NCBI GenBank assembly: GCA_007127105.1
Contig: SLAA01000112.1
Location: 1 to 45,932, forward strand
Length of the DNA stretch: 45,932 nt
Source: Spirochaetales bacterium
Lineage (GTDB): Bacteria > Spirochaetota > Spirochaetia > DSM-27196 > SLAA01
Reading direction: 5' to 3'
Shown: positions 18,301 through 26,304 of the stretch, piece by piece
Layout: each line of letters starts with the position of its first letter
Numbering within the stretch: the first letter of the stretch is position 1
Program-made: the position numbers and the translations under genes
Notes under the pieces: model-generated
Seen by the model: only the letters and a program-made list of their open reading frames with translations
The model's database searches: none
What the model was told of the DNA's origin: nothing

Positions 18301-18328
18301 CTCAGCTTTCCATCTCCAGCCAGCTGAG
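18301..18328. terminator. weak dyad between convergent genes
   Basis: CTCAGCT (18301-18307) and AGCTGAG (18322-18328) form a 7-base stem with a 14-base loop, between the stops of two convergent genes. On the plus strand a TTTTT run follows 12 bases later. It could terminate both transcripts, but it is short. Confidence 0.3.
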
Positions 18329-18331
18329 GCG

Positions 18332-20356
18332 CTACTCCGTTTTTAAAGATAACTCAATAAGCAGCTGCTCATCCTCGCCGGGCTTCAACTCAAGCGGAAT
18401 GCGAAAGACCGAACAGCACTGCTGAAAACCCTCAACATAGCCAACCACATCGCGTGAAACCGAGTAGACAGGGTGGCTCCACAGCTCAACCGGAGCGGAC
18501 AACGCTAAACGCACGACCGCACCGTTGAGCAGATCCCTGTAGCGCAACTCCCGAACCTTCTGCACAACCATTTCCTGAGGCCCAATCTCCTGTTTGCTTC
18601 CATCTTCGTGGGCAACATGCACCTCAAGCGCGCGCACAGCATCTGAGGCGAAGGAGAAGTTGTTCTCGCAACCGTAAACACAACTTAGGGCTTCGGTACC
18701 GGTGTTGGAGAAACGGTACTGCACGCGAAGCGTCGCCCCCGAGAAAACGAAACTCTTCTCAACTCGGATAACCACTCCGGGTCGCAGCTCCTGCTCCGCT
18801 ACAAAGGAGAGAGCATGATGTTCCCGGTCTAAATCCTGGACACGATACAGACTGTGTCCTACATCGCAGTACTCCGGCACATCCCCACGGAAGAAACGCT
18901 CAGGGCCGTAGTCCGGCTCCCAGAAATGGTCAACAAAAGTACGCTTCTCGTAGCTATCGTAAATGAACTCTCGTTGTTCAGGATCATGGTACGACTCTTC
19001 CTGCCGACTCAACGTATCAAGATAGTTCATGGAAACCGGCAGGTAATCGAGCTCGAATAATCGCCCGCCACGTTGATGCAGGTAAGCATTAATGCTCTGA
19101 CCCTGGAAGATGTACTCGGCTAGGCCATCCATGTCAAAGTCCACCGAGACAATGGACGAGATAAACACGCCTCGTTCACGAGTGACCTTCTCCGCCTCGA
19201 TAAGAGCAGAGTAAACCTGTTTCCGTAAGTTGTTCCGGTAAATTCCGCCGGGAGGCCCATGCCAGTAGGCACTATGGCACTGTCCGCGCCACAGTTCCTC
19301 ACGCGCCGCTTGCTTTCGGTACTTGTCTCCGCGGATCTGATTCACCAGGATGTGGGTATACTGCATTTTTGCATACATCAGGTTGCTTTCTGGATAGCGA
19401 GCAAGAAACTGCCGGAAGAAGCCTCCGAAGAGATAACCGTTACGTCCTATCCCGTTTTCGACGCTCTCGCTGAGACCTCGAAAACCCTTTTGTTTTGCTG
19501 CAGGCAGAGCCCACAGCATCATGTCCTCGTAAGACGTTGAGGGGAAATATGCACGCTCCCGAGCTTGATCATTCTTCAAATAGCGCCACGGATGTATAGG
19601 CTCAAGCCAGTCCCGATTCTTCTTCACCAGATTGAGAAACCTCGAGAGCCACTCTTCTTCATAGGCAACTCGGTAGCTGTCCGCCGTACCACCCAGCCGC
19701 TCACCCTCATCAAGAATGACCACTACCTTGTTCTCATCCTCACAGGCAAGATCCCGCAGGTGCTGGATCATGTCCTCTGGCGAGTCTTTCAGAAGTTTCC
19801 AGCGTGATGTCTTGCAGATAGGGAAGACGACGACCGTCTTCCCTTGATCCTCGGTGATACAGGGTCGATACAGGTCATCTCCCGAGAGACCAGCCGTAAT
19901 GAAGTGATAGTCAGCGAGAAAGGTGTACTCCATTCCGCTATTACGAAGAGCCGAAGGCAGGGAGGGTTCCCACACAAGTTCAGTTAGCCATGCCCCGCGC
20001 GGCCGCCGCCCAAACTGCTTACGCAGGAAGGTAGTCATGCGTTCAATTTGCCCAAGTCGGTCGGTGTGGGGGATGAGTGGAAGGACCGGATCGTAGAACC
20101 CTCCACCGAGAAACTCTAGCTGCTTACGCGAGGCCATTTCCGAGAGTACATCAATGAATTCCGAATGGTGCTTCTCTAACCACTGGAAAAGCGAACCCGA
20201 ATAGTGAAGGGTTACGGGTATCTCGGGATGATTGTAGAGAGTCCGCACAAAAGGCTTGTATGCCCGCTGATAAATACTCTCAAAGCTTTCATCATCGCTA
20301 CCGAGCGGTTGCGTATTGCTGGTTCCAAATACAAATTTTAAACTCTGCATACTCAT
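18332..20356 (-). CDS. GH57 4-alpha-glucanotransferase-like protein with altered active site
   Basis: Member of glycoside hydrolase family 57, closest by eye to the Thermococcus 4-alpha-glucanotransferase group with its C-terminal beta-sandwich domain. Supporting stretches are FYDPVLPLIPHTDRLGQIE, GAWLTELVWEPSLP with the putative nucleophile Glu126, and AYWHGPPGGIYRNNLRK. Its 674 residues match the family. Two conserved positions differ. The N-terminal HNHQPLG motif reads SNTQPLG (residues 13-19). The HDDGEKFG motif with the acid/base Asp reads LDEGERLG (215-222), with Glu217 in that place. The substrate may not be ordinary maltodextrin. The ATG at 20356 has only a weak Shine-Dalgarno; Met3 is an alternative. 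It has its own promoter and follows the rnf operon on the same strand. Confidence 0.82.
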   Translation of the reverse strand: MSMQSLKFVFGTSNTQPLGSDDESFESIYQRAYKPFVRTLYNHPEIPVTLHYSGSLFQWLEKHHSEFIDVLSEMASRKQLEFLGGGFYDPVLPLIPHTDRLGQIERMTTFLRKQFGRRPRGAWLTELVWEPSLPSALRNSGMEYTFLADYHFITAGLSGDDLYRPCITEDQGKTVVVFPICKTSRWKLLKDSPEDMIQHLRDLACEDENKVVVILDEGERLGGTADSYRVAYEEEWLSRFLNLVKKNRDWLEPIHPWRYLKNDQARERAYFPSTSYEDMMLWALPAAKQKGFRGLSESVENGIGRNGYLFGGFFRQFLARYPESNLMYAKMQYTHILVNQIRGDKYRKQAAREELWRGQCHSAYWHGPPGGIYRNNLRKQVYSALIEAEKVTRERGVFISSIVSVDFDMDGLAEYIFQGQSINAYLHQRGGRLFELDYLPVSMNYLDTLSRQEESYHDPEQREFIYDSYEKRTFVDHFWEPDYGPERFFRGDVPEYCDVGHSLYRVQDLDREHHALSFVAEQELRPGVVIRVEKSFVFSGATLRVQYRFSNTGTEALSCVYGCENNFSFASDAVRALEVHVAHEDGSKQEIGPQEMVVQKVRELRYRDLLNGAVVRLALSAPVELWSHPVYSVSRDVVGYVEGFQQCCSVFRIPLELKPGEDEQLLIELSLKTE

Positions 20357-20409
20357 CTCGCTCGGAAAACTAAAGGGGCTCCACGGATGTCGCCGACTGC
20401 GGAAACGAA

Positions 20410-20438
20410 ATTGTAGACCCCGGCACGGCCTTTGTAAA
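20410..20438 (-). promoter_or_regulatory. promoter for the GH57 gene
   Basis: Minus-strand TTTACA, 17-base spacer, TACAAT: five of six matches in both hexamers. The predicted start near 20403 gives a leader of about 46 bases. It separates the GH57 gene from the rnf transcript. Confidence 0.6.
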
Positions 20439-20452
20439 GCTACCGAATGCCG

Positions 20453-21040
20453 CTAAAACAACGCAGACAGAAAAAAACTATCAAAAGCATGAAAGGCCAT
20501 AGCCATAAGACCGGCACTAATAATGACAATAGGCGTACCACGGAAAGCAGGATGAACCCATTCAGACTCCATATGTTCGCGTATCGCCGAAAGCAACACA
20601 AGTACCAGCATTACCCCGAAACCGGCCCCGAGTGCCGCAGCCATCACCTCGCCAAGGCCAAGGTCAAGGTCTATCACGATCAGGGATAGACCAAAGACGG
20701 CGCAGTTCGCGGCAAAGAGCGGCAGATACTCGTTCATGAGTGCTGCAAACGCCCCTCCTATTCGTTCAGCGCCCACAGCAAAACCTTGTACAACACCTGC
20801 GATGAGCAACAAGAGCACAAAGGTGCGAATCATCGTGAGTCCCAAGGGTTGTAGCACCAGTGAGTCCAGAAACCAGGCCAGCATTGCGGTCAGCACCAAG
20901 ACGAAGCTCAAAACGGCCCCAAAACTCAAGGCGGCGCGGCGATCACGCGAATACTCGAGTGCCGGGCATATGCCGACAAAGTAATACAACACCAGGTTAT
21001 TAACCAATAGAAACTGAAAAACAAGTCCCACAGCACTCAT
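20453..21040 (-). CDS. rnfA: Rnf complex membrane subunit RnfA
   Basis: Small integral membrane subunit (195 residues, six predicted helices) of the Rnf ion-translocating electron-transport complex, homologous to NqrE. The two half-repeat motifs are present: NNLVLYYFVGICPAL with Cys25 and FAANCAVFG with Cys113, the pair that holds a membrane-embedded [2Fe-2S] cluster with the RnfE cysteines. The typical FRGTPIVIISAGLMAMAF C-terminus is also present. The ATG overlaps the rnfE stop (ATGA). It is the last gene of the cluster; in most rnf operons rnfB is adjacent, but here the GH57 gene follows after 96 bases. Confidence 0.93.
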   Translation of the reverse strand: MSAVGLVFQFLLVNNLVLYYFVGICPALEYSRDRRAALSFGAVLSFVLVLTAMLAWFLDSLVLQPLGLTMIRTFVLLLLIAGVVQGFAVGAERIGGAFAALMNEYLPLFAANCAVFGLSLIVIDLDLGLGEVMAAALGAGFGVMLVLVLLSAIREHMESEWVHPAFRGTPIVIISAGLMAMAFHAFDSFFLSALF

Positions 21041-21648
21041 TGACCTGTTTCCTCCGACTCGCTGTTCAGGCGCAGATACGCAACCAGAGCTCGGATATAC
21101 CCAAGAACCAGCAGTGCACCGGCCGCCGTACCAAATATCCGTATTGGCGCCAGTAAGGGCACCTGAACCGAGACCTGGCCCCAGCTCAATCCGCCGGTGC
21201 CAAATATCTCACGAATACCTGCGATGAGGCTCAAGGCCACCAGAAAGGAGAGTCCAGTATACGCTGCCGACAGGGTTGCTTCTCCCGGCCCTTTCCCCGC
21301 CTGTGAGCGGCCCATAAGCCGCAATACTAGACAGTTAACTGCAATGAGGGGTACGAAAACTCCCAGTCGAGCGCGCATTTCCGGATAGGCGATCTCCAGA
21401 AGAATTTCTACAACGGTGGTGAGCGCGGCAATAACCGCCAGCGAGGTTAAGAACGCAGCACGGCCAGAGAGATGCGGGTCAATGATACCCAGCAAGGGTG
21501 CTGCTGCCACAAGCACAAACAAGGTACACAACCCAAGAACCACGCTCTGAGACAGCTGTGTTGTCACAAACAAGGCCGGGCAGAGACCAACAAGCCCAAC
21601 GAAGACTGGATTCTCGCGTAAAGGTGTATCCACTGCAGGACTATCCAT
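21037..21648 (-). CDS. rnfE: Rnf complex membrane subunit RnfE
   Basis: Integral membrane subunit of Rnf, homologous to NqrD and to RnfA. Family motifs are NPVFVGLVGLCPALFVTT with Cys23 and FVPLIAVNCLVL with Cys106, matching the two cysteines that complete the [2Fe-2S] site with RnfA. Six hydrophobic segments are seen across 203 residues. The ATG at 21648 overlaps the end of rnfD by eight bases. In canonical operons rnfG lies between rnfD and rnfE; here they overlap, so there is no room for it. Confidence 0.92.
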   Translation of the reverse strand: MDSPAVDTPLRENPVFVGLVGLCPALFVTTQLSQSVVLGLCTLFVLVAAAPLLGIIDPHLSGRAAFLTSLAVIAALTTVVEILLEIAYPEMRARLGVFVPLIAVNCLVLRLMGRSQAGKGPGEATLSAAYTGLSFLVALSLIAGIREIFGTGGLSWGQVSVQVPLLAPIRIFGTAAGALLVLGYIRALVAYLRLNSESEETGQ

Positions 21649-22738
21649 GCATCTCCCCTTTCACTCGCCGCATGCCAAAAATTCGGGGTGCGGTCAGCCG
21701 GTTAATCAACGGCACACACACGTTCATGACCAGCACCGCGGTAGCGCAGCCCCCGGTATCCATCCCAAAATGGCGAAACAGATACGCCAACACCCCGGCT
21801 CCAACTCCGTACACCCACATACCAAGCCCGGTGTTGGGTGAGGAGGCTGGGTCTGTTGCAAAATAGAACGCTGTCAGGAGAAAGCCTCCGGACAGAACTG
21901 CGAACAGGACATCACCCTCAAATAGACCTAAGCCGTACGGGATGCCCCCAAAGGCACGCGCCATGAAGGCAAATGCAACAAAGAAAGAGGTGGGAATTTG
22001 CCACGCCGCGGTCCCTGAGGCAAGGAGGTACACACTTCCAAGCAGCAGGAGTACGGCCGAAACCTCCCCAATTGCGCCAAGGGTATTTCCGAAGAACAAG
22101 TCCAAATAGCCATGGGGAAGATCTACCCCAATGCGAGAGAACAGCTGCTGATTTACGAAGTCAGTCACCTCTATGTCCAGGGCAGATGTTGGATATCCCG
22201 ATGCACGCAATGCTCCAATAGGGCCAGCACCAGCCGAGCCTGCCTCTACCGTGTCGCGGACAATCCTGAGCGGAGTAGCACCACTCCAGCCTTCGGGAAA
22301 GCCTACCGGCGCAACCCAACGAGACATCTGCTCCGGCCAGCTAATCTGCGCAAACACTCGTGCTCCAAGCGCCGGATTCATCCAGTTGCTGCCGAGGCCA
22401 CCAAAGGTCATTTTTATGACAGCAATGGCAAACACAGCCGCCAGAAAAGGAATAAACACGGGGACACCCGGAGGCATGGAGAGCCCCAGCAGCAGACCTG
22501 TGAGAACCGCGCTTCCGTCCTGCAGCGTTGTTCGCTCTTTATGGATAGTTAGCGCAAACTCAGTAACGCATGCCCCAACAATGGCGGACAGAACTGGGAA
22601 GAGCGCCCCCAGTCCAAAAAGAAAGAGTCCCCAGAAGACTACCGGAAGAAGGCAGATCGACACGCTCCACATCATGCCGTGTGTGGTTAATGCGGAGAAA
22701 AAGAGTGGCCCCTTGTTTGGAACAGCGGTAGAACTCAT
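21641..22738 (-). CDS. rnfD: Rnf complex membrane subunit RnfD
   Basis: Polytopic membrane subunit of Rnf, homologous to NqrB, which normally carries a covalent FMN. The flavin attachment motif is intact as SGATPL (residues 152-157, acceptor Thr155), and GGLGSNWMNPALGARVF is also typical of the family. About ten hydrophobic segments are seen in 365 residues. The start is ATG 22738, overlapping the rnfC stop (ATGA). An upstream in-frame extension to 22864 would overlap rnfC by 130 bases and is not family-like. Attachment of FMN needs an ApbE-type flavin transferase, which is not in this window. Confidence 0.92.
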   Translation of the reverse strand: MSSTAVPNKGPLFFSALTTHGMMWSVSICLLPVVFWGLFLFGLGALFPVLSAIVGACVTEFALTIHKERTTLQDGSAVLTGLLLGLSMPPGVPVFIPFLAAVFAIAVIKMTFGGLGSNWMNPALGARVFAQISWPEQMSRWVAPVGFPEGWSGATPLRIVRDTVEAGSAGAGPIGALRASGYPTSALDIEVTDFVNQQLFSRIGVDLPHGYLDLFFGNTLGAIGEVSAVLLLLGSVYLLASGTAAWQIPTSFFVAFAFMARAFGGIPYGLGLFEGDVLFAVLSGGFLLTAFYFATDPASSPNTGLGMWVYGVGAGVLAYLFRHFGMDTGGCATAVLVMNVCVPLINRLTAPRIFGMRRVKGEMHG

Positions 22739-24093
22739 GCTTGATTCCCGAACTGCGGGTTCTGAGGCTCGGCCCCATAGTCCAGAAGGTGCTCGGACTT
22801 TGCCTCCGCTATGCTTTGCATGAGAGGTATTCGGGAAGGGCAGACATGGGAGCAACACCCGCATTCGGTACAGGCATTCAGCCCTTCAGCCTCGGCCTTT
22901 GATTGCTGGGCATGTTCAATAAGCTTATAGAGGCGTTGCGGTTCGAGCCCCATAGGACAGGCTCGCACGCATCGGCCACAACTAATGCAGCTGCGACGCT
23001 CAGCAGCACGAATCTCGGAGCGAGTGAGTACGAGAATTCCCCTTGTTGTCTTGGTGACAGGAGTCTCAAGGTCGGTCACCTCAAATCCGGTCAGAGGATC
23101 TCCAGACACAATCCGCACCGACGGGGCCACTATCCCGCCACATTCATCTATGACCTCGCGGAAGGTGGTACCAAGACGCACCTTGACGTTCCCCGGCCGG
23201 GCAATACCGCCGCCAGCAACCGTCACAACACGCTCTACGCACGGTTTACCAAACAACACGGCCTCTGCCGTCGCATATGCGGTTGCCGCACCAAGTACAA
23301 AACAGGACAGCTCACGCTCATCCTTGCCGTAGGGAATCTCTTTGCGCTGCACCGACCTGAGCAGTTGAGGCACTGCAGACTGCGGGTATTTGGTTCCAAC
23401 CTCAAGGACTCGGGCCAGAGACTCCCGCTTGCTGAGTTCGCGGCGCAAACTGCGGACAGCCGCCTTTTTGTCGGCACCAATAGCAAAAACCACGTCGTCG
23501 GTATGAAGCAAATGGGCAACAATCTCAGCGCCGGTGACGAGCTCTGCACAGTGCTCCTGTAGCAGCCTATCCTCGGAACTGAGGTAAGGGCCAGACTCAG
23601 CACCGTTTACAACAACGCGGCTGACACCCGCTCTTCGCGCAAACTGTAGGCTGCGATGCAGCGGATGCGGATTCCCGCTGAGCTCCACAACACCAAGATC
23701 ACGAAGCAGAGTAACCACGTCTTTGCGCGGCATACTCCGCCAATCACGCGCCTCAAGATCCTTGCCCAGTTTGGAAAAGGCGCCCGAGAGCTCAATGACT
23801 ACCGCCTCACACTCACCGCACTCCGGTACCGTGATTGTACGAATTCTCCTGACAATGCCGGGAACGGGCGCATGAACATGAGCCCCATCAGATGGCGCCC
23901 GACCAATGAGCATTCCCTCGGTAACCCGACTGCCTGGTTCAACTAACCGTTCGCAGCCTGGCCCCAGATGCTGGCGCAAAGGCACAATACAGATAGGTGG
24001 AATTGCGGAGTTCCAAATTGCTCCGTCTCGCGTGCGGTCTTTATCGTCATGTGGATGTATGCCACCCTTGGGGAAGCTTCGGACTATGGTCAT
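22735..24093 (-). CDS. rnfC: RnfC-like iron-sulfur subunit with degenerate flavin/NADH motifs
   Basis: Peripheral subunit of Rnf, usually the NADH-oxidising entry point. The N-terminal FPKGGIHPHDDK and the barrel-like domain (GMLIGRAP, VHAPVPGIVRRI) are typical. Two complete ferredoxin motifs are present: Cys369/372/375/379 and Cys408/411/414/418. The nucleotide-binding half is eroded. The glycine-rich GLGGAxFPT loop reads ELSGNPHPL (137-145), GAECEPY reads GAESGPY (164-170), and TKYPQGGEKQL reads TKYPQSAVPQL (234-244). NADH or FMN binding is therefore doubtful. The 452-residue length is normal. The ATG at 24093 overlaps the stop of the 521-residue membrane protein (ATGA), so the two are translationally coupled. 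Confidence 0.88.
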   Translation of the reverse strand: MTIVRSFPKGGIHPHDDKDRTRDGAIWNSAIPPICIVPLRQHLGPGCERLVEPGSRVTEGMLIGRAPSDGAHVHAPVPGIVRRIRTITVPECGECEAVVIELSGAFSKLGKDLEARDWRSMPRKDVVTLLRDLGVVELSGNPHPLHRSLQFARRAGVSRVVVNGAESGPYLSSEDRLLQEHCAELVTGAEIVAHLLHTDDVVFAIGADKKAAVRSLRRELSKRESLARVLEVGTKYPQSAVPQLLRSVQRKEIPYGKDERELSCFVLGAATAYATAEAVLFGKPCVERVVTVAGGGIARPGNVKVRLGTTFREVIDECGGIVAPSVRIVSGDPLTGFEVTDLETPVTKTTRGILVLTRSEIRAAERRSCISCGRCVRACPMGLEPQRLYKLIEHAQQSKAEAEGLNACTECGCCSHVCPSRIPLMQSIAEAKSEHLLDYGAEPQNPQFGNQA

Positions 24094-25655
24094 ACTACTT
24101 CGACGTTCCTTCGTTTGTAGAACAGTTGGGTGACTCGGTCACCTTTCTCGAGTGTCGGGAATAGTGCCCCAATGCGGAGCACTGCGGGCACGAGCAAAAG
24201 TAACACGGCAGGAACTACGCTGCGAATCAGTTCCGACCGCGCCCAGTATACGTGTCGAACCGGGCGGTACTCAACCCCGTTTGGCAAACCTGCCGCCAGC
24301 AACAACGACTCTATACCCAGATGCTGGTTCTCGCGTATCGCGTCAAGCTCGCCAGCAATCCAATCCTCGTCAAAGCTGAAAGCCACCCGGTCCCGCCGCT
24401 CAATTCGACCGTTGTTTCGCTCAAACTCCGGAATGCGCAGGTCTTCTCCTCGTTCCGGCAGCCGGAACTCCCAGCCGTACATGAAGGCCTGTTGGAAGGC
24501 CCGATGCGCAAGAAAATCCTCAATTGTAGGAAGCTGCTTCTCGTCCACGGAGTTCACCATCATGTCACTGTCCTCGGTTGTTCGCACCGGTTGAGGCAAG
24601 GATGGAAGGCTCAGCTCACTTTCGGAGCTGGCCGCCGGAATAAGCAGCACGACCAACAGGGCTCCCAATGGGGCCATATAGAGCTCGCGTGGAAGCCTGC
24701 GCGGCCGGAGCCGTCGTGGCAGTATGGCTATCGGCTCAAACACGCCGTGTTCGCGAATGGCTCTGCGGCGGCGCTCGACCGCAATCCCGGCAGTAGTCGC
24801 GGCACCGACGCCTACCAGTGTCAGAAGCAGACCCAGGAGGGCTCGCGGTGAGTACCACAGAACTATGCCTGAGGCCACCATCCCTGCAACCGCCAGATAT
24901 GGAGTCAGGAATCGAGGCCGAACACCGACTCCTGAAGCGGAACTGAACGCCGTGCCTCGGCTGCCGCCAGCACCATAGGCGCCCAGAATACCCGGATAGG
25001 ACATCACCCACGCCAGGTACACCAGCATCCCGGCAGCCGCACCAAAGGGGTCACCAGTTCGTAGTGTTGCCAGAATGAGGGGGAGTCCGGCGGCAAGCAC
25101 AAAGGGCGAGCGACTCCGTGAGCAGAGGATTGACCCGACTACGGCACACAGTACCAAGATAGGCAACAGCACGCTGTCCGGGACCCCTGTGTCGGCACTC
25201 AGGAGCGGCACTCCCCGCTCCTGCATAGTCGGGCCAATGCGTTCCATGAGCGTCGCGGCGTCACCTGGAACGTAGATGACGTGGTAGGTCTCACCTTCCT
25301 GCTGAACCTGGAAGTAGTTCACCACACTCTGCATGTAGGGATCTAGACGAGGATCTCGTCTATCGAACCGGGACTCGAGATCGGAAAGCTTAACGGTTGC
25401 CAGGGGGCCGAAATCATTGTACCAAAAGCGCGTCGTCTCCGCGCCAACATAGGAATGCACTCCAGCCGAGTTCAGGGCGGAACTCAGCTCGGCGAGGTCG
25501 TAGGAGCCATGCACCACAAAGGTCGCATATCCCGGCCAGATACTGTCGCCCCCCCCTGCCGGGCTGAGCGCTCTTGTTCCAACCAGTACGAGCAGCAAGA
25601 CCACCATGGACAGGACGAAAAGTTGTTGAGGGCCTCGGCTTTCTACGTTTTTCAT
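24090..25655 (-). CDS. Unrecognised multi-pass membrane protein coupled to rnfC
   Basis: I do not recognise a family. The 521 residues hold an N-terminal helix (about 11-29), then a hydrophilic domain to about 160 (YATFVVHGSYDLAELSSALN, a ferredoxin-like beta-alpha rhythm). A cluster of helices follows at about 161-178, 184-200, 203-220, 252-268, 273-292 and 327-341. A second hydrophilic domain spans 345-475, and a last helix 477-497 leads to a basic tail. There are no CxxC pairs, no SGAT flavinylation motif and no heme CxxCH, so it is not a disguised RnfG or RnfB. It lies 44 bases after the DUF212 gene and overlaps rnfC by four bases. A role as an Rnf partner is inference from this coupling. 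ATG 25655 has only a weak ribosome site. Confidence 0.72.
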   Translation of the reverse strand: MKNVESRGPQQLFVLSMVVLLLVLVGTRALSPAGGGDSIWPGYATFVVHGSYDLAELSSALNSAGVHSYVGAETTRFWYNDFGPLATVKLSDLESRFDRRDPRLDPYMQSVVNYFQVQQEGETYHVIYVPGDAATLMERIGPTMQERGVPLLSADTGVPDSVLLPILVLCAVVGSILCSRSRSPFVLAAGLPLILATLRTGDPFGAAAGMLVYLAWVMSYPGILGAYGAGGSRGTAFSSASGVGVRPRFLTPYLAVAGMVASGIVLWYSPRALLGLLLTLVGVGAATTAGIAVERRRRAIREHGVFEPIAILPRRLRPRRLPRELYMAPLGALLVVLLIPAASSESELSLPSLPQPVRTTEDSDMMVNSVDEKQLPTIEDFLAHRAFQQAFMYGWEFRLPERGEDLRIPEFERNNGRIERRDRVAFSFDEDWIAGELDAIRENQHLGIESLLLAAGLPNGVEYRPVRHVYWARSELIRSVVPAVLLLLVPAVLRIGALFPTLEKGDRVTQLFYKRRNVEVV

Positions 25656-25699
25656 AAGCTGTTGATATCCGAAGCCGCATCGGACGCCTCGCGGCAGAG

Positions 25700-26179
25700 T
25701 TAGAGAATACTAAACGCAACCGCGATAAAGAACCCAAGGAGCATCCCTACCGAAACCTCAGCGACGGTATGCCCGTTAACTTCGCGAACCGGACTGAACT
25801 CAATTCCGTAGCGCCTGTTCAGCTCAGTTCCCAGCTTGTTGAGACTTTGCGCCTGCACCCCGGCGGCACGCCGAACTCCAAGTGCATCCCGAATCACCAG
25901 CAAACTGAATACCAGCGAGATGCTGAACAGCGGGTCGCCCACTCCGTACTCAAAACCAACCGCCGTCGCCATTGCCGTTACGGTTGATGAATGACTGGAC
26001 GGCATTCCTCCCGTCTTCCAAAACAGTGTGACCATAAGATCACGAGAGTTCCGCGAACGTTGCTTAACGGCCTCGATCAGAGCCTTCAGAATCTGTGCAA
26101 CGAACCAACTGAAGAACGCTGACAGGAACAGCGGGCTTCTAAAGAGTTCGTACAAGTAGTCAACAGCAGGCGGTCGCAT
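25700..26179 (-). CDS. Divergent PAP2-family (DUF212, YuiD-like) membrane protein
   Basis: Small membrane protein of the DUF212 group, distantly related to PAP2 phosphatases and vanadium haloperoxidases. The core motif KTGGMPSSHSSTVTAM is intact, as are RDALGVRRAAGVQ and the C-terminal NGHTVAEVSVG with its histidine. At 159 residues it has the usual length and four or five helices. Possible substrates are lipid or isoprenoid phosphates; none is proven for the family. It is the first gene of the unit leading into the 521-residue protein and rnfCDEA. The ATG at 26179 has no Shine-Dalgarno, and a promoter is placed so that the mRNA would be leaderless. Confidence 0.85.
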   Translation of the reverse strand: MRPPAVDYLYELFRSPLFLSAFFSWFVAQILKALIEAVKQRSRNSRDLMVTLFWKTGGMPSSHSSTVTAMATAVGFEYGVGDPLFSISLVFSLLVIRDALGVRRAAGVQAQSLNKLGTELNRRYGIEFSPVREVNGHTVAEVSVGMLLGFFIAVAFSIL

Positions 26180-26187
26180 GGAGTTGT

Positions 26188-26216
26188 AGTTTGTCTTTGC
26201 CCTCGTGCTTTGTCAA
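26188..26216 (-). promoter_or_regulatory. promoter for the DUF212-rnf unit, leaderless
   Basis: Minus-strand TTGACA (perfect -35, at 26216-26211), 17-base spacer, CAAACT (three matches, including the key A2 and T6). Eight bases then lead to the ATG at 26179, so the predicted leader is about two bases. It stands back to back with the plus-strand promoter of the pseudouridine synthase gene. Confidence 0.5.
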
Positions 26217-26258
26217 GTAGAGTTGTCGGCATCGAACCTGACGCATAGCCTGGCGCCG

Positions 26259-26298
26259 AGCTGTACAGCTTGACCTCGTCGAGCAGCGGCCGTAGAGT
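26259..26298 (+). promoter_or_regulatory. promoter for the pseudouridine synthase gene with adjoining palindrome
   Basis: TTGACC (26270-26275), 17-base spacer, TAGAGT (26293-26298), then six bases to the ATG at 26305. The expected transcript start falls on the start codon. A perfect 12-base palindrome, AGCTGTACAGCT (26259-26270), ends on the first base of the -35 and could be an operator. Confidence 0.5.
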
Positions 26299-26304
26299 GA
26301 ACGA

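Noticed and set aside
24090-25655. The 521-residue protein as a hidden RnfG or RnfB
   Set aside because: It lacks the SGAT flavinylation motif of RnfG and the cysteine clusters of RnfB.
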